Origin: Liquidambar formosana
Lineage: Eukaryota; Streptophyta; Magnoliopsida; Saxifragales; Altingiaceae
Assembly: GCA_039720395.1 (NCBI GenBank)
Contig: CM077824.1
Span: 30,223,859-30,287,858, forward strand
Reading direction: 5' to 3'
DNA length: 64,000 bases
The notes beneath the pieces were generated by a model that was not told the DNA's origin, did no database searches, and saw only the letters and a list, made by a program, of their open reading frames with translations. Each line of letters starts with the position of its first letter. Position 1 is the stretch's first letter. Below are positions 53,057-64,000 of the stretch, piece after piece. The position numbers were made by a program, and so were the translations under genes.

Positions 53057-53227
53057 TGTTATATTCTCATCGGCACGTATTTATATAAGTTATATCAACA
53101 CCATGCATTAGGGATTGTACCTTTTGCATTGATCCAATGTACCTCATATCTCACTAATGCACAAGGTATAACTCCCAATACAGGTGTTGATATAAGTTAT
53201 ATCAACACGTACTTACCTAATTATCAT

Positions 53228-53265
<38 letters not shown>

Positions 53266-53422
53266 AAGCACGTGTTGATATAAGTTATATCAACATCATG
53301 CATTAGGTTGTACGTCTTTCATTGATCTAATGTACCTTATATTCTACTAATACACAAAGTTTAACTCCCAATACAAGTATTAATAAAAAATTCTATATAT
53401 CAACACGTTCTTACCTCGTCAT

Positions 53423-53427
<5 letters not shown>
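53057..53427. mobile_element. Two more copies of the MITE embedded in TA repeats
   Basis: Units 53057-53229 and 53264-53427, bordered by (AT)n at 53031-53056, 53230-53263 and 53428-53462. Each has GATATAAGTTATATCAACA, a CATGCATTAGG...TTGTAC block and the inverted TATAACTCCCAATAC. They are diverged relatives of the pair at 42967-43294. Confidence 0.75.
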
Positions 53428-53462
<35 letters not shown>

Positions 53463-53464
<2 letters not shown>

Positions 53465-56426
53465 ACATTGAGAGCCCCAAAGAAATGGGGTACCTAAAGA
53501 AACAAGTATACAACGTTGACACTCTGTCTAAAAGATCCCAACAAATGGGAAAAGAACATACTAAACAATAAAAATGAGGTCAGGGTTGCGTTGTAAATTG
53601 GGCAGACGAATTAACCATTCAAGTCTGGACAAATGCATAAGTGAGAAATTTGATAGCTTTTGCCTTTCTTTTCTTTTTTGATAGAAGACTAAGAAATAAT
53701 AAAAAACAGATACAGCAGAGAAGACAAGGATCTCGAGCAAATAACAAAGGGGAAAACCATTCCCAAGAACAAGAGCTACCTTAGTTTTTGCTTTTATTAT
53801 TTGAGGGGAATCAATTACACCGTGTACAATTTTTAATTCTTATACCAATTAATACGTTTTTTTAGACTTTATATCTTGCTAAACTCATTGTTCATTCAAA
53901 TATTGTTGGAAAGTCTTATATCTTATATCTATCGATTAAATATCAAATTTAACATATTTTTATATACCTATTCGTTTAATAAAATATTATTGTTCAGGTG
54001 ACAGGTTCAGATGTCTTTCTCACGCATGCTTGCTATGATATATGTATGTCAAAGTTTCTATCTTGGGGACTAAATCCATTTAGGTTTGATGCTCAAATTG
54101 GCTAATGATCTTTTCTTTCTAGGAAAAATTATCGATCATTTCCTTTCTTTAATATATGTATTTGTTTATTTATTTATTCTTACAAATAAAAGATCAAATT
54201 GGCAGAAGCCAATAGATGGCACAACTCTTCATTTTGGATTAAATTGATATTTTATGTGCACAATAGGTAAATAATTAATGGACATATAATCTATTGTTAT
54301 GCTTGACAAAATTTTTGTCCCATCAAAGAAAATGTTGAATGGTACGTGTAGAGTAAAATATTTGATAGAAGAGCCAAATTTGAATTTAAAATTTAAAAGT
54401 ATACATTTATAAACACGAGGCATGATGGCATAGTAAAAAATGGAAATTTTTTATCTTTTACAACTATGATTTTGGGTTTTCATGATAATAAAATTTTCAA
54501 TTTATAATCTAAGAAAGAAAGTCACATCACCGAAGCCTTGTTATCGTGATTCATGTCCACCATGCCGACCCAAACAACAAAAAAAATTAAAAAGGAGAAA
54601 AATTCATGTCCAACAAAGTAATATGTTGTACTACATTAGAAAGCAAAAGCAAGTGTGAATCATTTGTCTAGCTTTAACCCCAACTGATGATGTGAAAGAT
54701 AGGCTGTCAACGTCTCTATTCCTGGGGGAATCTTTAATCGGCTAGAAGAAAGCAATTCTTACATCAAAGAAGAAGGACAAAAAAAAAAAAAAAAAACCTA
54801 GCTTACAACGCTACATCCTCCGAAGCATACAATGTGCTAATTAGTAGTCTTTTTGCCACTTTTTTTTTTTTTTTTTTTTTACTCCGCATTAATTGTTATC
54901 AGGAACTAGTTTCGACTATCTATCTATACTACCTATAAAAAGATGAATGTGAGAAAAACTTTTGATTGACTAATATACTCTTATTTTAATTTTTAAATAC
55001 ACAACTACCCACCCTTTTGCATATATAGGAAATATAATAATATAGAAACTATAATTATAAAACACATACCTTAATATATAAAACACAAATAAGAATTCAA
55101 AAGAAATAGAAACTATAATTCCTTTTAAATACACAACTACCCACCCTTCTACATATATAGAAAATATAGCAATATGAAAACTATAATTCTAAAATACATA
55201 CCTTAATATAGGTTGCTTTTAACAGTTCCCATGCATCATTATTCCATATTAATTAATATCTTTTCATTTCTATTTCCATACTTTGCCCCATTTTAACCCA
55301 TGTGAACACCCCAATTCTCGATCAGTTGCTTCATCTATTTTATTTCAATAATTCTATTAACGCGGCTGGTGGTGATGGTTTTTTTAGACGTTTTAATGGA
55401 GGTTCATACATGTGCATGTGCTTTAAAAATAAAAGTAAGGATCTGTCGCTTACTTCCAATAGGTTTTTTTTTTTTTTTTTTGAGTGAATCTCCCAATAGG
55501 ATTCATGTAGGAGGGAATAAAGTTTTATTGAATCGAATTCAGTTGAGTTTTCAATATCCCCATTGTGATTTAGAGCAAATTTGAAGCATAAGGTAAGTGA
55601 TTTTTTTCTTCTTTTTTGAGTGTCTTAAGTGATTTTCTGTTGATTTATTTATATAATTATGAATGCACCATGAACTTAAGTGCATTATCTCTTTTTGATA
55701 CCAAAAAAAAAAAAAAAAAAGTTTCAATTTCTTTGAGAGTTTTGAGTCTTGACTCTTTGTTGTAGGTTATATTATTAATTCTAGCTACACCACATATTGA
55801 TTGAAATGATCGATATATAGGGAAAAAAAAATTATCAATATAAAGTCAAAGATTACATAACATTTACCCAACCACGCACATAAATATATTTGAACTAAGA
55901 AACACATAAGTGTTCTATATATAATTAGAAATCTGAATAACTTAACTTACTTTAAAAATTTAAATATGATAGAATAAGGTGACTTATTTTACACGAGTTA
56001 AGCATCCTATTGATTTAGAGACCTAATAATAATATACAACCAATCAATCATACGTCTCCCTTCTCCCCTCTACCCATATGCTTCTCATCTTTTCTTCTTT
56101 TATTATACATTTAGTCTTAATTTACATTTTCCGCATATTATCCAGTGGATCTCACAAATAATCAACGATGGTGATTCTTGGCATCTCCCCCCGCCCCTCC
56201 CCCCCTTCTTCTTCGTAGGTAGCATTCAAAACTATGAGTAAGTTTTGAGAATTACCCTTATTTTTTATGGCTGTCTTTTATAGTATTTATTATTTATTAT
56301 ATAGGGGTTTTTCTTTTATATTTCTTGACTTTGTATTGGGTGGGCTTAGGCATAGATAGTTAGCATTCAAAATTTTAGAATTAAATACCAGCGTGTTTAG
56401 TTTTATAATACTTATTGAGTAACCGT
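53463..56426. other. Intergenic DNA, AT-rich, no gene seen
   Basis: Poly-A or poly-T tracts at about 54779-54797, 54860-54880, 55466-55481 and 55706-55723. A 150-bp direct repeat (ACACAACTACCCACCCTT...ATATATAG, at about 54998 and 55130) may belong to a small transposon. No coding potential recognised. Confidence 0.5.
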
Positions 56427-57512
56427 TGTTGATACCCCAAAACACGCTGCCACGTCAAACCAACTATACCTCGCCACGTGGAGAGTTGACCAATAAGGAT
56501 GACTTATTCCACCGCCTCAGTCGCCTAGATGGCATTGCTTGGACGATCCCACTCAAAATGGCCTCGTTGCCCACGTCGACATACCTTCGAGGGAAACGTC
56601 CACTCCCTCGAGGATGCCCCTTCCCGGAGGGACGCCCTCTATATTGAGGATGCTCGAACCATCTCAAGGTGGGTCGCTATGACCTCTTTGAGTCGGATGC
56701 CTATCACATCGCGTGATGGGAGTCGAGGCAGGCGATCTACTTGATCCCCCTCGAAGTACCCCCGAGGTACGGCCCTAGTCTAATACTAGCCTTGGTCGAG
56801 GCAGGACCTAGGAGGCTCAGACACGAGCTTGGCCTTCAAACAAGGTCGCTCGACCTTAGCTTATAGTAACATTTGGGACATTTAGAGGATCTTGGTCTGG
56901 TGGATGGAGAGAAGGCTCTCTAAGGAGGTCGCACCCACGGCATTGAGAATTGCACCTTTATAGTCGATCTGGCGTACAGCTGGGAAGTGACGTGACACAA
57001 CAACCTCAAAAAGATGATGGGATAGCTGACAGGTCAAACCCATACCTCGTACAGGCGAAAAGCCTTACAGGCATGGATGTCAGCACCAGAACAGGGTATG
57101 GCAGCCGACCTACCCAAGAGGGTCTAGGTCTGCTGCCCCATTACCCTAGGTTTGCTAGCACCTGCATCAAACAGGTGTCCCAGGTTTTTGGCACTATAAA
57201 AGGCCTCACTTGACCTCATTAAGGGGGCATTCAATCCCCTCACCAACAACACTAACAACCAAGGAATCTCTTCCTTGATTCAGGGGATTCTCCGAAAAGG
57301 CTTCATTTGGACTGAAGCTTCTCCAATACGGGTCGCACCCTACTAGGTCGACTCTCTCCCTGCCTATCTCCCACTCCCAAGCTACCCCCAGGTCGCTTCT
57401 CTCTCTCCTCTACCTGGATCTCTCTACTTATCTCACCATCATACGTGGCTGACCTCCTCGAATACGACCCACGTGGGCTTCGTTGACTCCACATTACATC
57501 GACCCACAAACA
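56427..57512 (+). mobile_element. 5' LTR (1086 bp)
   Basis: TGTTGATACCCCAAAACACG to ...CGACCCACAAACA. It contains TATAAAAG at 57195-57202 (transcription start near 57225), CACGTG cores at about 56475 and 57467, and many TCGA/CCTCGAGG motifs without regular spacing. Confidence 0.8.
57195..57202 (+). promoter_or_regulatory. LTR TATA box
   Basis: TATAAAAG in GGCACTATAAAAGGCCTC. Confidence 0.65.
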
Positions 57513-57515
57513 TTT

Positions 57516-57533
57516 TGGCGACTCTGCTGGGGA
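57516..57533 (+). other. Primer binding site
   Basis: TGGCGACTCTGCTGGGGA three bases after the LTR end. It differs from the site at 34902-34919 at two positions. Confidence 0.8.
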
Positions 57534-57544
57534 GGCAGTACACA

Positions 57545-59000
57545 TGATGGTGACTACTCGAGGGAACACGCGGGCTGGAACCTCAAGGGCACGAGCTGCC
57601 AATTTAAGAGCAGAAAGTGAGTAGGAAGCATCTAGTGAGTCCGGGCATATAGCTCGATCCCGCCAAAGTTGATGATCTCGCCAGTCTCGAGGATCTCAAT
57701 ATCCTCCATTAGATGATCTCATTAATATCCTAGCCCCTACACTCACAGCAATCAATGACACCCAAAATCGAATCTTGGAAGAGTTACATTCTCAAAGAGA
57801 AAACCCACCAACAGGCGAACCTCGCCTTAAGGGCAAGAACCCTCCTCATGGGGTCAACCCTCAGGGAGGACCATCTATGGGAGCATCAGCCCAGGATGGA
57901 GCAGCCCATAATGGAAGGCAAGCCCCACCAAGACCTACACCGCCAGTACCTCCATCAATTCAGAAGTTCGTTACCGTCGAAGAAATGGAGAAAAGAATGG
58001 CGATGGAGTGAGCCAGGCTTACTTTGCCACCAGCACCAGAGCTCGACATGAGGCCCCCATATCCGCTCGAATTGGCGAGTGCACCATACCCCCCAGGGTA
58101 CACGCCGCCTCTGAAATTTCCTTTATTCAACGGGATAGACGGAAATGCACGAGAACATGTAGTGCGATTTCTTGATGCACTAGGACCTTATCGATCTGAT
58201 GAGAACTTGCGACTTCGCGAGTTTTCAAAATCACTTACCGTCGATGCTTACTCTTGGTACTCCAATCTTGCCCCAGAATCCATACTGACTTGGGACGCAA
58301 TGGTTCTCGCTTTCTACAGCAAGTTCTTTTATGTGGAGGAGCGACTCACCATCATCACTTTGAGCCAAGAAAGACAAAAGAAAGACGAGGATCCCTTCGA
58401 GTTCATCAAAAGATTCAGGAAAAAGGCGATGCGATGCCACGACCCAATCACTGAAGAAAATTTGGTAAAGGTATGCCTAAATGGTTTGCTTCCATCGTAC
58501 AGGTTGCATCTAGAGAACTCAAACCTTGGGTCATTTTCCCGCCTCTGCGAGGCAGCCAAGAATATGCACCGCAACAAAAAGGAGAAACTCGCCAGAAGCG
58601 CTCCCAGGTCGGATTGGAGAAATCCAAAACGAAGCTCAGCACTAGCTGCAGCGGCTGCTGAGACAAAGCGCCCTAAAAAAGATGAATCCTCCAAGAAGGC
58701 AAAAGAGGTTGAGGAACCCCCACCTTTTCCTTGTCCCATGGATGAGGTACTGACGGTACTCGACAGATGGGTCAGAGATCACATTATTTGTCTTCCTCCG
58801 GTCGCGGTTCGACCTACTGCAGCTGATAGAGCTCGACCCAACTACTGTGCTTATCACCGATTCAACAAGCATGCTACCGCAGATTGCTGGGCTCTCCGTA
58901 GGTTCTTTGATAAAAAACTTAAAAATAGCGACTTGGGGATTGCCCCCTTCAAGATGTCGATACAGATCCGTTTCCTACACATAATGGGGCAAGGCCAGCC
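57545..59000 (+). pseudogene. Gypsy gag, broken
   Basis: Starts near ATGATGGTGACTACTCGAGG, with a stop at about 57625. It reopens at about 57755 with a proline-rich linker and EEMEKRMAME, then a TGA at 58009-58011. The Gag core follows in the same frame: LKFPLFNGIDGNAREHVVRF, SLTVDAYSWYSNLAPESI, DPFEFIKRFRKKAM. A C-terminal CAYHRFNKHATADCWALR zinc-finger-like motif precedes a frameshift near 58950. Confidence 0.8.
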
Positions 59001-59837
59001 ATGACAGCTGCCTATCTCGACCTTTGTGGCAATGAAGAAGAAAGCCAAGGTGAGTACGACTCCCTGGCTGAGAAGCTCCAGGACTATGCAAAGTTCAAAA
59101 CTTTCTATGATCAAATGGGTTTTTCACAACCCTTACGTTTCGAGGTGACTAAAGCCATAGTCTACCTCACGCATAAAACAAATGAAGAAGCTTTCTCCAA
59201 TGAAGGGTCGATTAAACGTTCCATCAAGAATCACGATACCACCCTTACTTTCAGTGATGCTAATCTCGAAACACCTTACATAAATCACAATCGACCCTTA
59301 TATGTCACAGCATTCATCAATGGGGTCGAGCTGAGGCGGGCCTTACTCGATCCAGAGTCCTCAGTAAATATCATATCAGCCAACACTTTGGTCTCTGTAG
59401 GTATACCCCTGAACAAAGTTACCAGACAGACCATCGAAATCTCCGGGTTCGCAGCGAAAGGAGAGAAGACTATGGGGCACGTCACCCTTGATCTAGAAGT
59501 CGGCCCCATTAAGTCGGCCACAAGGTTTCATGTCATAGAAAGCTCCACCTCATACCACGTACTGTTAGGTCGACCTTGGATTCACAGGTTCAAGGCTGTA
59601 CTTTCTACGTTCCATCAGTGTTTGAAGCTTTGGCTTAAAGGAAAAATAGTGGTTGTACCAGCATCAATGTTGCCCTTCAAAAAGCATGAGGCCTACATCA
59701 CTGAGGCATCCTTCTTTGATGAGGTATCCCCGGAAGGAGAAGCAACCCCTTCCAAGATCCAGCCCATGCCATTACCAAAATGGGAAGACGCTAAAAGAGG
59801 ATGTTTTGCTCCTGAACTAAAGGATAAAGGCAAGTGA
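59001..59837 (+). pseudogene. Gypsy aspartic protease region
   Basis: Retroelement protease fold with RPLYVTAFINGVELRRALLD at the active-site strand and SYHVLLGRPWIHRFKAV later. The active site reads LDPESSVNI, so the invariant glycine of the D-x-G motif is glutamate, a single G-to-A change that should abolish activity. The frame is joined to gag only by a shift, and ends at a stop at 59835-59837. Confidence 0.75.
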
Positions 59838-60020
59838 CCTCGCCTGAGTCCCCCGCCAGAAAAGGAATCACCAAAAGCAACCAGAATTCGCCACCCCAAT
59901 GGGAAGATTATGTACCGGGTTAACGATTTATGACGGTCAATAGGGGTAGACCCTAGGCCGATAGGGATAAGCCCCCACCCAAAAGAATGTTTAGGTGCAA
60001 CCATCGATCCCCCTGAGGTA

Positions 60021-62030
60021 TTGGCTGCACCGGAATGCTTGCAGGACGAGCCCAGGCCGCAAGAGGAGGAACTCGAAAAGATCGACCTCGCTGACCCAGG
60101 CGACCCGCCACAACCGATCTTCCTCAGTAAGCGACTCCCTTTGGAACAGAAGCAATCCATAATTGCTTTGATTAAAGATTACACCGATGTCTTTGCTTGG
60201 AGTTATAAAGAGATGCCTGGCCTTGACCCTAGGGTCACAGTACATCGCCTTCATGTTGCGGTAACCTCACGGCCTGTAAAGCAGCCTACTCGAGTGTTTC
60301 GACCTGAACTTGAGCTCCAAATCAAAGCAGAAATAGAAAAGCTTCTTGAGGCTAGTTTTATCAAGCCTATACAGCACCCTGAGTGGCTCGCCAACATTGT
60401 ACTAGTCAGAAAGAAGAATGGGCAAATTCGATGCTGTGTCGACTTCAGAGATCTCAACAAAGCTTGTCCCAAGGACGAGTTTCCTTTGCCCAACCTCGAT
60501 ACATCAGTCAATGCGACAGCAGGGCATGAGTTGTTTTCCTTCATGGATGGTTTTAGTGGGTACAACCAGATTAAAATGGCTCGAGAAGATGCCCTGAAGA
60601 CGGCTTTCCGAACGCCGATGGGCAATTTTTATTATGATGTTATGCCTTTCGGGCTAAAAAATGCTAGGACAACATATCAGCAGGCTATGACTGCCATATT
60701 TCATGATATGCTTCACAGAACAGTGGAGGACTATGTCGACGACATCGTGGTTAAGTCAAAAGTGCAAGCAAATCATGTCGATGATTTAAAAGCCATCTTT
60801 GAAAGATGTTGCCATTACCAGCTTCGCATAAACCCCTTTAAGTGTCCATTTGGGGTCTCTTTAGGAAAATTCCTTGGTTTTCTAGTGCATCGACATGGTA
60901 TCGACATAGATCCTTCTAAAGCTCGAGCTATACAAGAAATGCCACCTCCCACCTCCCAAAAACAACTCAAAAGTTTCCTCAGCAAGTTCTCCTACGTAAG
61001 GCGCTTTATCCCAGCTTTGTCAGAAGTAATGAAGCCATTTGGTCCTTTGATGAAAAAGAAGGCACTCTTCAAATGGGAGGAAGAGCACCAAGTCGCTTTC
61101 GAGAAAATTAAGGCAGCACTTACCTCCACCTCCACCATGATCCCACCTCGACCTAGATAGCGTCTCAGAATGTATCTCATATCGATGGAGAACTATATAG
61201 GTGCCCTGCTAGCATAAGAAGTCGATGGGCAGGAAAAGCCTGTCTACTACATAAGTCGAGTCATTAGCGGCTCGGAAGTACGATACACCCCAGTTGAGCG
61301 ACATTGCCTAGCTTTGGTCTTTGCTTGCCAAAAGTTTATATACTACCTCCTGGCTCATGAGTTACACCTCATGACAAAATGCGACCCACTCAGATATCTC
61401 CTCACTCGACCTGCTTTGTTAGGAAGGGCAGCTCGATGGCTCTTACTCATGGCGGAATTCGATATCCTTTGTAAAGTACCCACGGCAATCAAAAGTCAAG
61501 CGTTGGCCGATCTGTTAGCCCACTTCTCCAGTGGCAAGCACGAGCCATTAGCAGAGGATATCCCCGAAGACTTGGTCGAGGTAGCTTGGGCTAATATAGG
61601 TGGAGAGTACTATATGAGTTTTGATGGGTCGGCAGCAGGAGGAGAAAGTGGTGCCAGAATTGTTTTCACAACCCCAGATGGGGAAATAGTATCCCAATCC
61701 TACAAACTCGCTTTCCCTTGTACCAATAATGAAGCTGAGTATGAAGCACTCGTGATTGGCCTCCTCACTGCCCTTCAGATTGGGGCAATTCGCCTTTGTA
61801 TATGGGGGGATTCCAACCTTGTGATCAAGCAAACATCAGGAGAATTCGCCGTAAAAGAAATCGCCCTAGCACCATACAGAACCATAGTACAGAAGCTGCT
61901 GGATAGATTCGAAATGGTCAAGGTTGAGCACCAACCTCGATCTGGTAATCGACATGCAGATGCCCTTGCGACTCTAGCTTCCAAGGTCACCATGCATGGG
62001 GAGGAAATCGACATCAAGGTCACCAGGTGA
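60021..62030 (+). pseudogene. Gypsy RT - RNase H - archaeal-type RNase H, three in-frame stops
   Basis: RT with VDFRDLNKACPKDEFPLP, FMDGFSGYNQIKM and YVDDIVVKS; the catalytic aspartates are intact. Stops TAG at 61158-61160 and TAA at 61215-61217 interrupt the RT-linked RNase H (KPVYYISRVISG). The second RNase H is YYMSFDGSAAGGESGA, NNEAEYEALVIG, WGDSNLVI, NRHADALATLAS and ends at a TGA at 62028-62030. All pieces are in one frame. Confidence 0.85.
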
Positions 62031-63661
62031 CCTATGCCTTGCACTATGCTTGACCTGATCCATGAAGATGAGATGGCCAAAGATGATTGGAGGAAGCCGA
62101 TAATTGACCAGCTGTCCGGCAAACAAGGTCGTCTAAATACAATCAAGGGGTTAGAAAAATACGTGGTCCTTGAAGGCGAACTGTACCACAGGAGACCAGA
62201 CCATGTCCTAGCTCAGTGCATCAATGAAGAGGTAGCTCACAAAATTTTAAACACCATGCACTCGCAATACTGTGGTCAAAACGAAGTTCCTCTGTATCGA
62301 CGCATCCAACGACAAGGGTATTATTGGACATCCATGTCGCAAGATGCAGCCAACATCCAGAAGGCTTGTCTCAAGTGCCACGAGTTGGTCGACCCAACAG
62401 AGTGTAACTTCGTGGAGGAAAGGGATTGGCGACAACCCTACATGGACTTCCTCACAGAAGGTGCCTTACCTCTCGAAAAGAAAGATGCAATTGTCATTCA
62501 GAGAAAGGCTCTTAGATATTTTGTCAAGAACGGCAAATTGTTCAGAAAAGGAATTAAGGGTGCACCGCTGTGATGTCTCTCCAACTTTGAAGCACAGAGA
62601 GTTTTAAAAGAAGTCCATGGAGGAGCATGTAGGGAACATCAGGGTGGCACCAAGCTGTACCTACAGTTGCTCCGTATTGGCTATTATTAGCCGACCATGG
62701 AAACTGATGCAGCACAACATGTCAAGAGATGCCAACCTTACCAAATGCATGCCAATCGTATCCATGCACCTGCAGTTGAACTACAGAACATTTCGACTCC
62801 ATGGCCTTTTCACACTTGGGCGATGGACCTCATAGGACCCATATCGCCAGGCGGGAAGGGAAACATATGGATCCTTGTAGCAACAGAATGTTACACCAAA
62901 TGGGTCGAAGCTGTATCGCTCAGAAAAGCAATAGGAGAAGCAGTAGCCAATTTTATCAGAGAAAACATCATCTGTCGATTTGGCATCCCTAATAGGATCC
63001 TGTCTGATAACGGGACCCCTTTTGTAAATCGACATGTTAGGAATCTCCTTGATAGGTACCGAGTTGCCCATGTGAAGTCGACCTCCTACTATCCCAAGGA
63101 GAACGGGCAAGCAGAGGCAACCAACAAAACCCTCCTGAAGATCCTAAGTAAGATGGTAGACGAGTCACCTCGATTACGGTCTGACCAACTCCCTATGGCT
63201 CTGTGGGCATATAGGAACTTAAAGAAGGAAGCCATTGGGACTACTCCTTTCGCCTAGTCTATGGGACTGAAGCTGTCCTTCCTGTGGAGATCGCTATACC
63301 TTCAGCTCGCATGGCTCTAGCCAGTGAGGTCGACCCAGACACGAGGCGAGCTAAGCTTGAGGCATTGGAGGAAAGAAGGGATAAGGCCCTAGAAAAATCC
63401 CAAGTTTACCAGTAAAGGGTGGCTCAATCCTATAACAGGATGGTACGACCTAAGGTGTTTCGGGAAGGCGACTTGGTGTTAAAGACTAAGGATTTTATAA
63501 GGCGAGGGCTCTTAGCTCCTAACAAATTTGTTCCGAAATGGGAGGGTCCCTACGTCGTGAGGGAAGTAAATGAGAGTGGATACTATCGCATATCGCCGGT
63601 TGACTCTAACGACCTATTGCCACCCATCAATGCGACGTGGATCAAAGCATATTGCCCTTAG
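62031..63661 (+). pseudogene. Gypsy integrase with two zinc-finger-like segments, broken
   Basis: Two successive HHCC-like segments precede the core. The first (about 62205-62390) has YYWTSMSQDAANIQKACLKCH but CGQN where CG-x-H is expected. The second (about 62600-62745) has EVHGGACREHQGG and YY*PTMETDAAQH but CQPYQ in place of CxxC. The core begins STPWPFHTWAMDLIG, with ATECYTKWVEA, LSDNGTPFV and a glutamate in NGQAEATNK. A one-base loss near 63250 shifts the frame; a TAA at 63412 interrupts the C-terminal domain, which ends ...INATWIKAYCP at 63661. Confidence 0.8.
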
Positions 63662-64000
63662 TAAATCGACCTAGCATTGTTTTGTTGTTCTGTGCAAGTT
63701 ATCTTTTGATTCCTTTTGAATTATCGACATCAGAAGAATTCACAGGGAATGAATAGACTTTGTACTCAAATTTGTATGCAAAACGAAGATTGCATTTTTA
63801 TTCATTTAAAGTTCAAAAAGTTACAACTACCATGGAGGGCATCACCCTAACAGAAAAAAATACTTCTGAATTGAACCAACAACAAAAAAAAAAAAAAAAA
63901 AAACCATAATCTTGCAACATCCTTCCTCCCACTTCAAAAAAAATCATAACCCCATGTGTTCAAGAAGAGACAAAAACTATAGAAGATCAAGTGCCATGAT
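63662..64000 (+). other. Start of the gypsy 3' region
   Basis: No coding domain on the plus strand. AT-rich with a poly-A run at about 63884-63903. In the related element at the left edge the antisense gene begins in this position, but too little is in view to tell. Confidence 0.4.

Larger units (their letters stand above)
56427..64000 (+). mobile_element. Tat-lineage Ty3/gypsy, decayed, running off the right edge
   Basis: 5' LTR 56427-57512, PBS 57516-57533, then gag, protease, RT, RNase H, second RNase H and integrase to 63661, all on the plus strand. The second RNase H marks the Tat lineage, but LTR and proteins differ from the other two gypsy elements here, so this is a third family. Stops at 58009, 61158, 61215, 62028, 62571, about 62689, 63255 and 63412, plus shifts near 58950 and 63250, make it non-functional. 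The 3' LTR and any antisense gene would lie beyond 64000. Confidence 0.88.

Noticed and set aside
54915..55230. TCTATACTACCTATAAAAAG resembling a Helitron 5' end
   Set aside because: No hairpin plus CTRR 3' end found, and the sequence is generic AT-rich repeat.

Overview
This is nuclear DNA of a flowering plant, probably a dicot. One ordinary host gene is visible, a two-exon UGT85-type UDP-glycosyltransferase at 48647-51493 on the minus strand. Almost everything else is nested transposable elements, AT-rich spacer and microsatellites. There are no bacterial-style operons, no rRNA or tRNA genes, and no CRISPR array.

Layout. (1) 1-1824 holds two LTR pieces of a Tat-like Ty3/gypsy family in opposite orientation. 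(2) 1825 to about 9789 is a 5'-truncated, decayed Tat-lineage gypsy element. It keeps RT, RNase H, a second (archaeal-type) RNase H and integrase, a 50-bp tandem repeat, a broken antisense gene of the Transposase_28 type, and an LTR with duplicated G-boxes. (3) 9790-14594 is intergenic DNA with a hAT MITE (10228-10746) and a TIR element with 9-bp target duplication (12492-13366). (4) 14595-41759 is a Russian-doll nest. A MULE-like TIR element was hit at its first five bases by a Ty1/copia element (14600-39672, TSD GGGAG). The copia was itself hit by an unrelated LTR now present as a solo LTR (15251-16908, TSD TGGAG) and by a large Tat-lineage gypsy (20272-36502, TSD TTGTG). A foldback MITE (40682-41662) sits in the outer element. 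(5) 41760-56426 is spacer with microsatellites, four MITE copies lodged between TA repeats, a hAT-like remnant, the UGT gene and LINE fragments. (6) 56427 to beyond the right edge is a third Tat-lineage gypsy with many stops.

The most interesting object is the young gypsy at 20272-36502. Its two 1.58-kb LTRs differ at about eight positions plus one small indel. Gag-pol runs on the minus strand. Between integrase and the 3' LTR it carries two apparently intact, intron-containing genes on the opposite strand: a six-exon plant-mobile-domain (PMD) protein gene (22897-25538, 511 aa by my splice model) and a two-exon DUF7745-like gene (25958-27296, 374 aa). Its non-coding DNA (both LTRs, the upstream regions of both antisense genes, and an intron in each) contains 50 copies, 30 of them exact, of a 10-bp palindrome TGCGTACGCA. 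They lie in short runs at a strict 19-21 bp pitch, two helical turns. I see no such arrays in gag-pol. The LTR fragment at the left edge has a comparable but different array (14-bp palindromes, 22-bp pitch) at the matching place upstream of its TATA box. Together these look like element-specific binding-site arrays paired with element-encoded accessory proteins, reminiscent of the VANDAL/VANC anti-silencing system. That functional link is inference.
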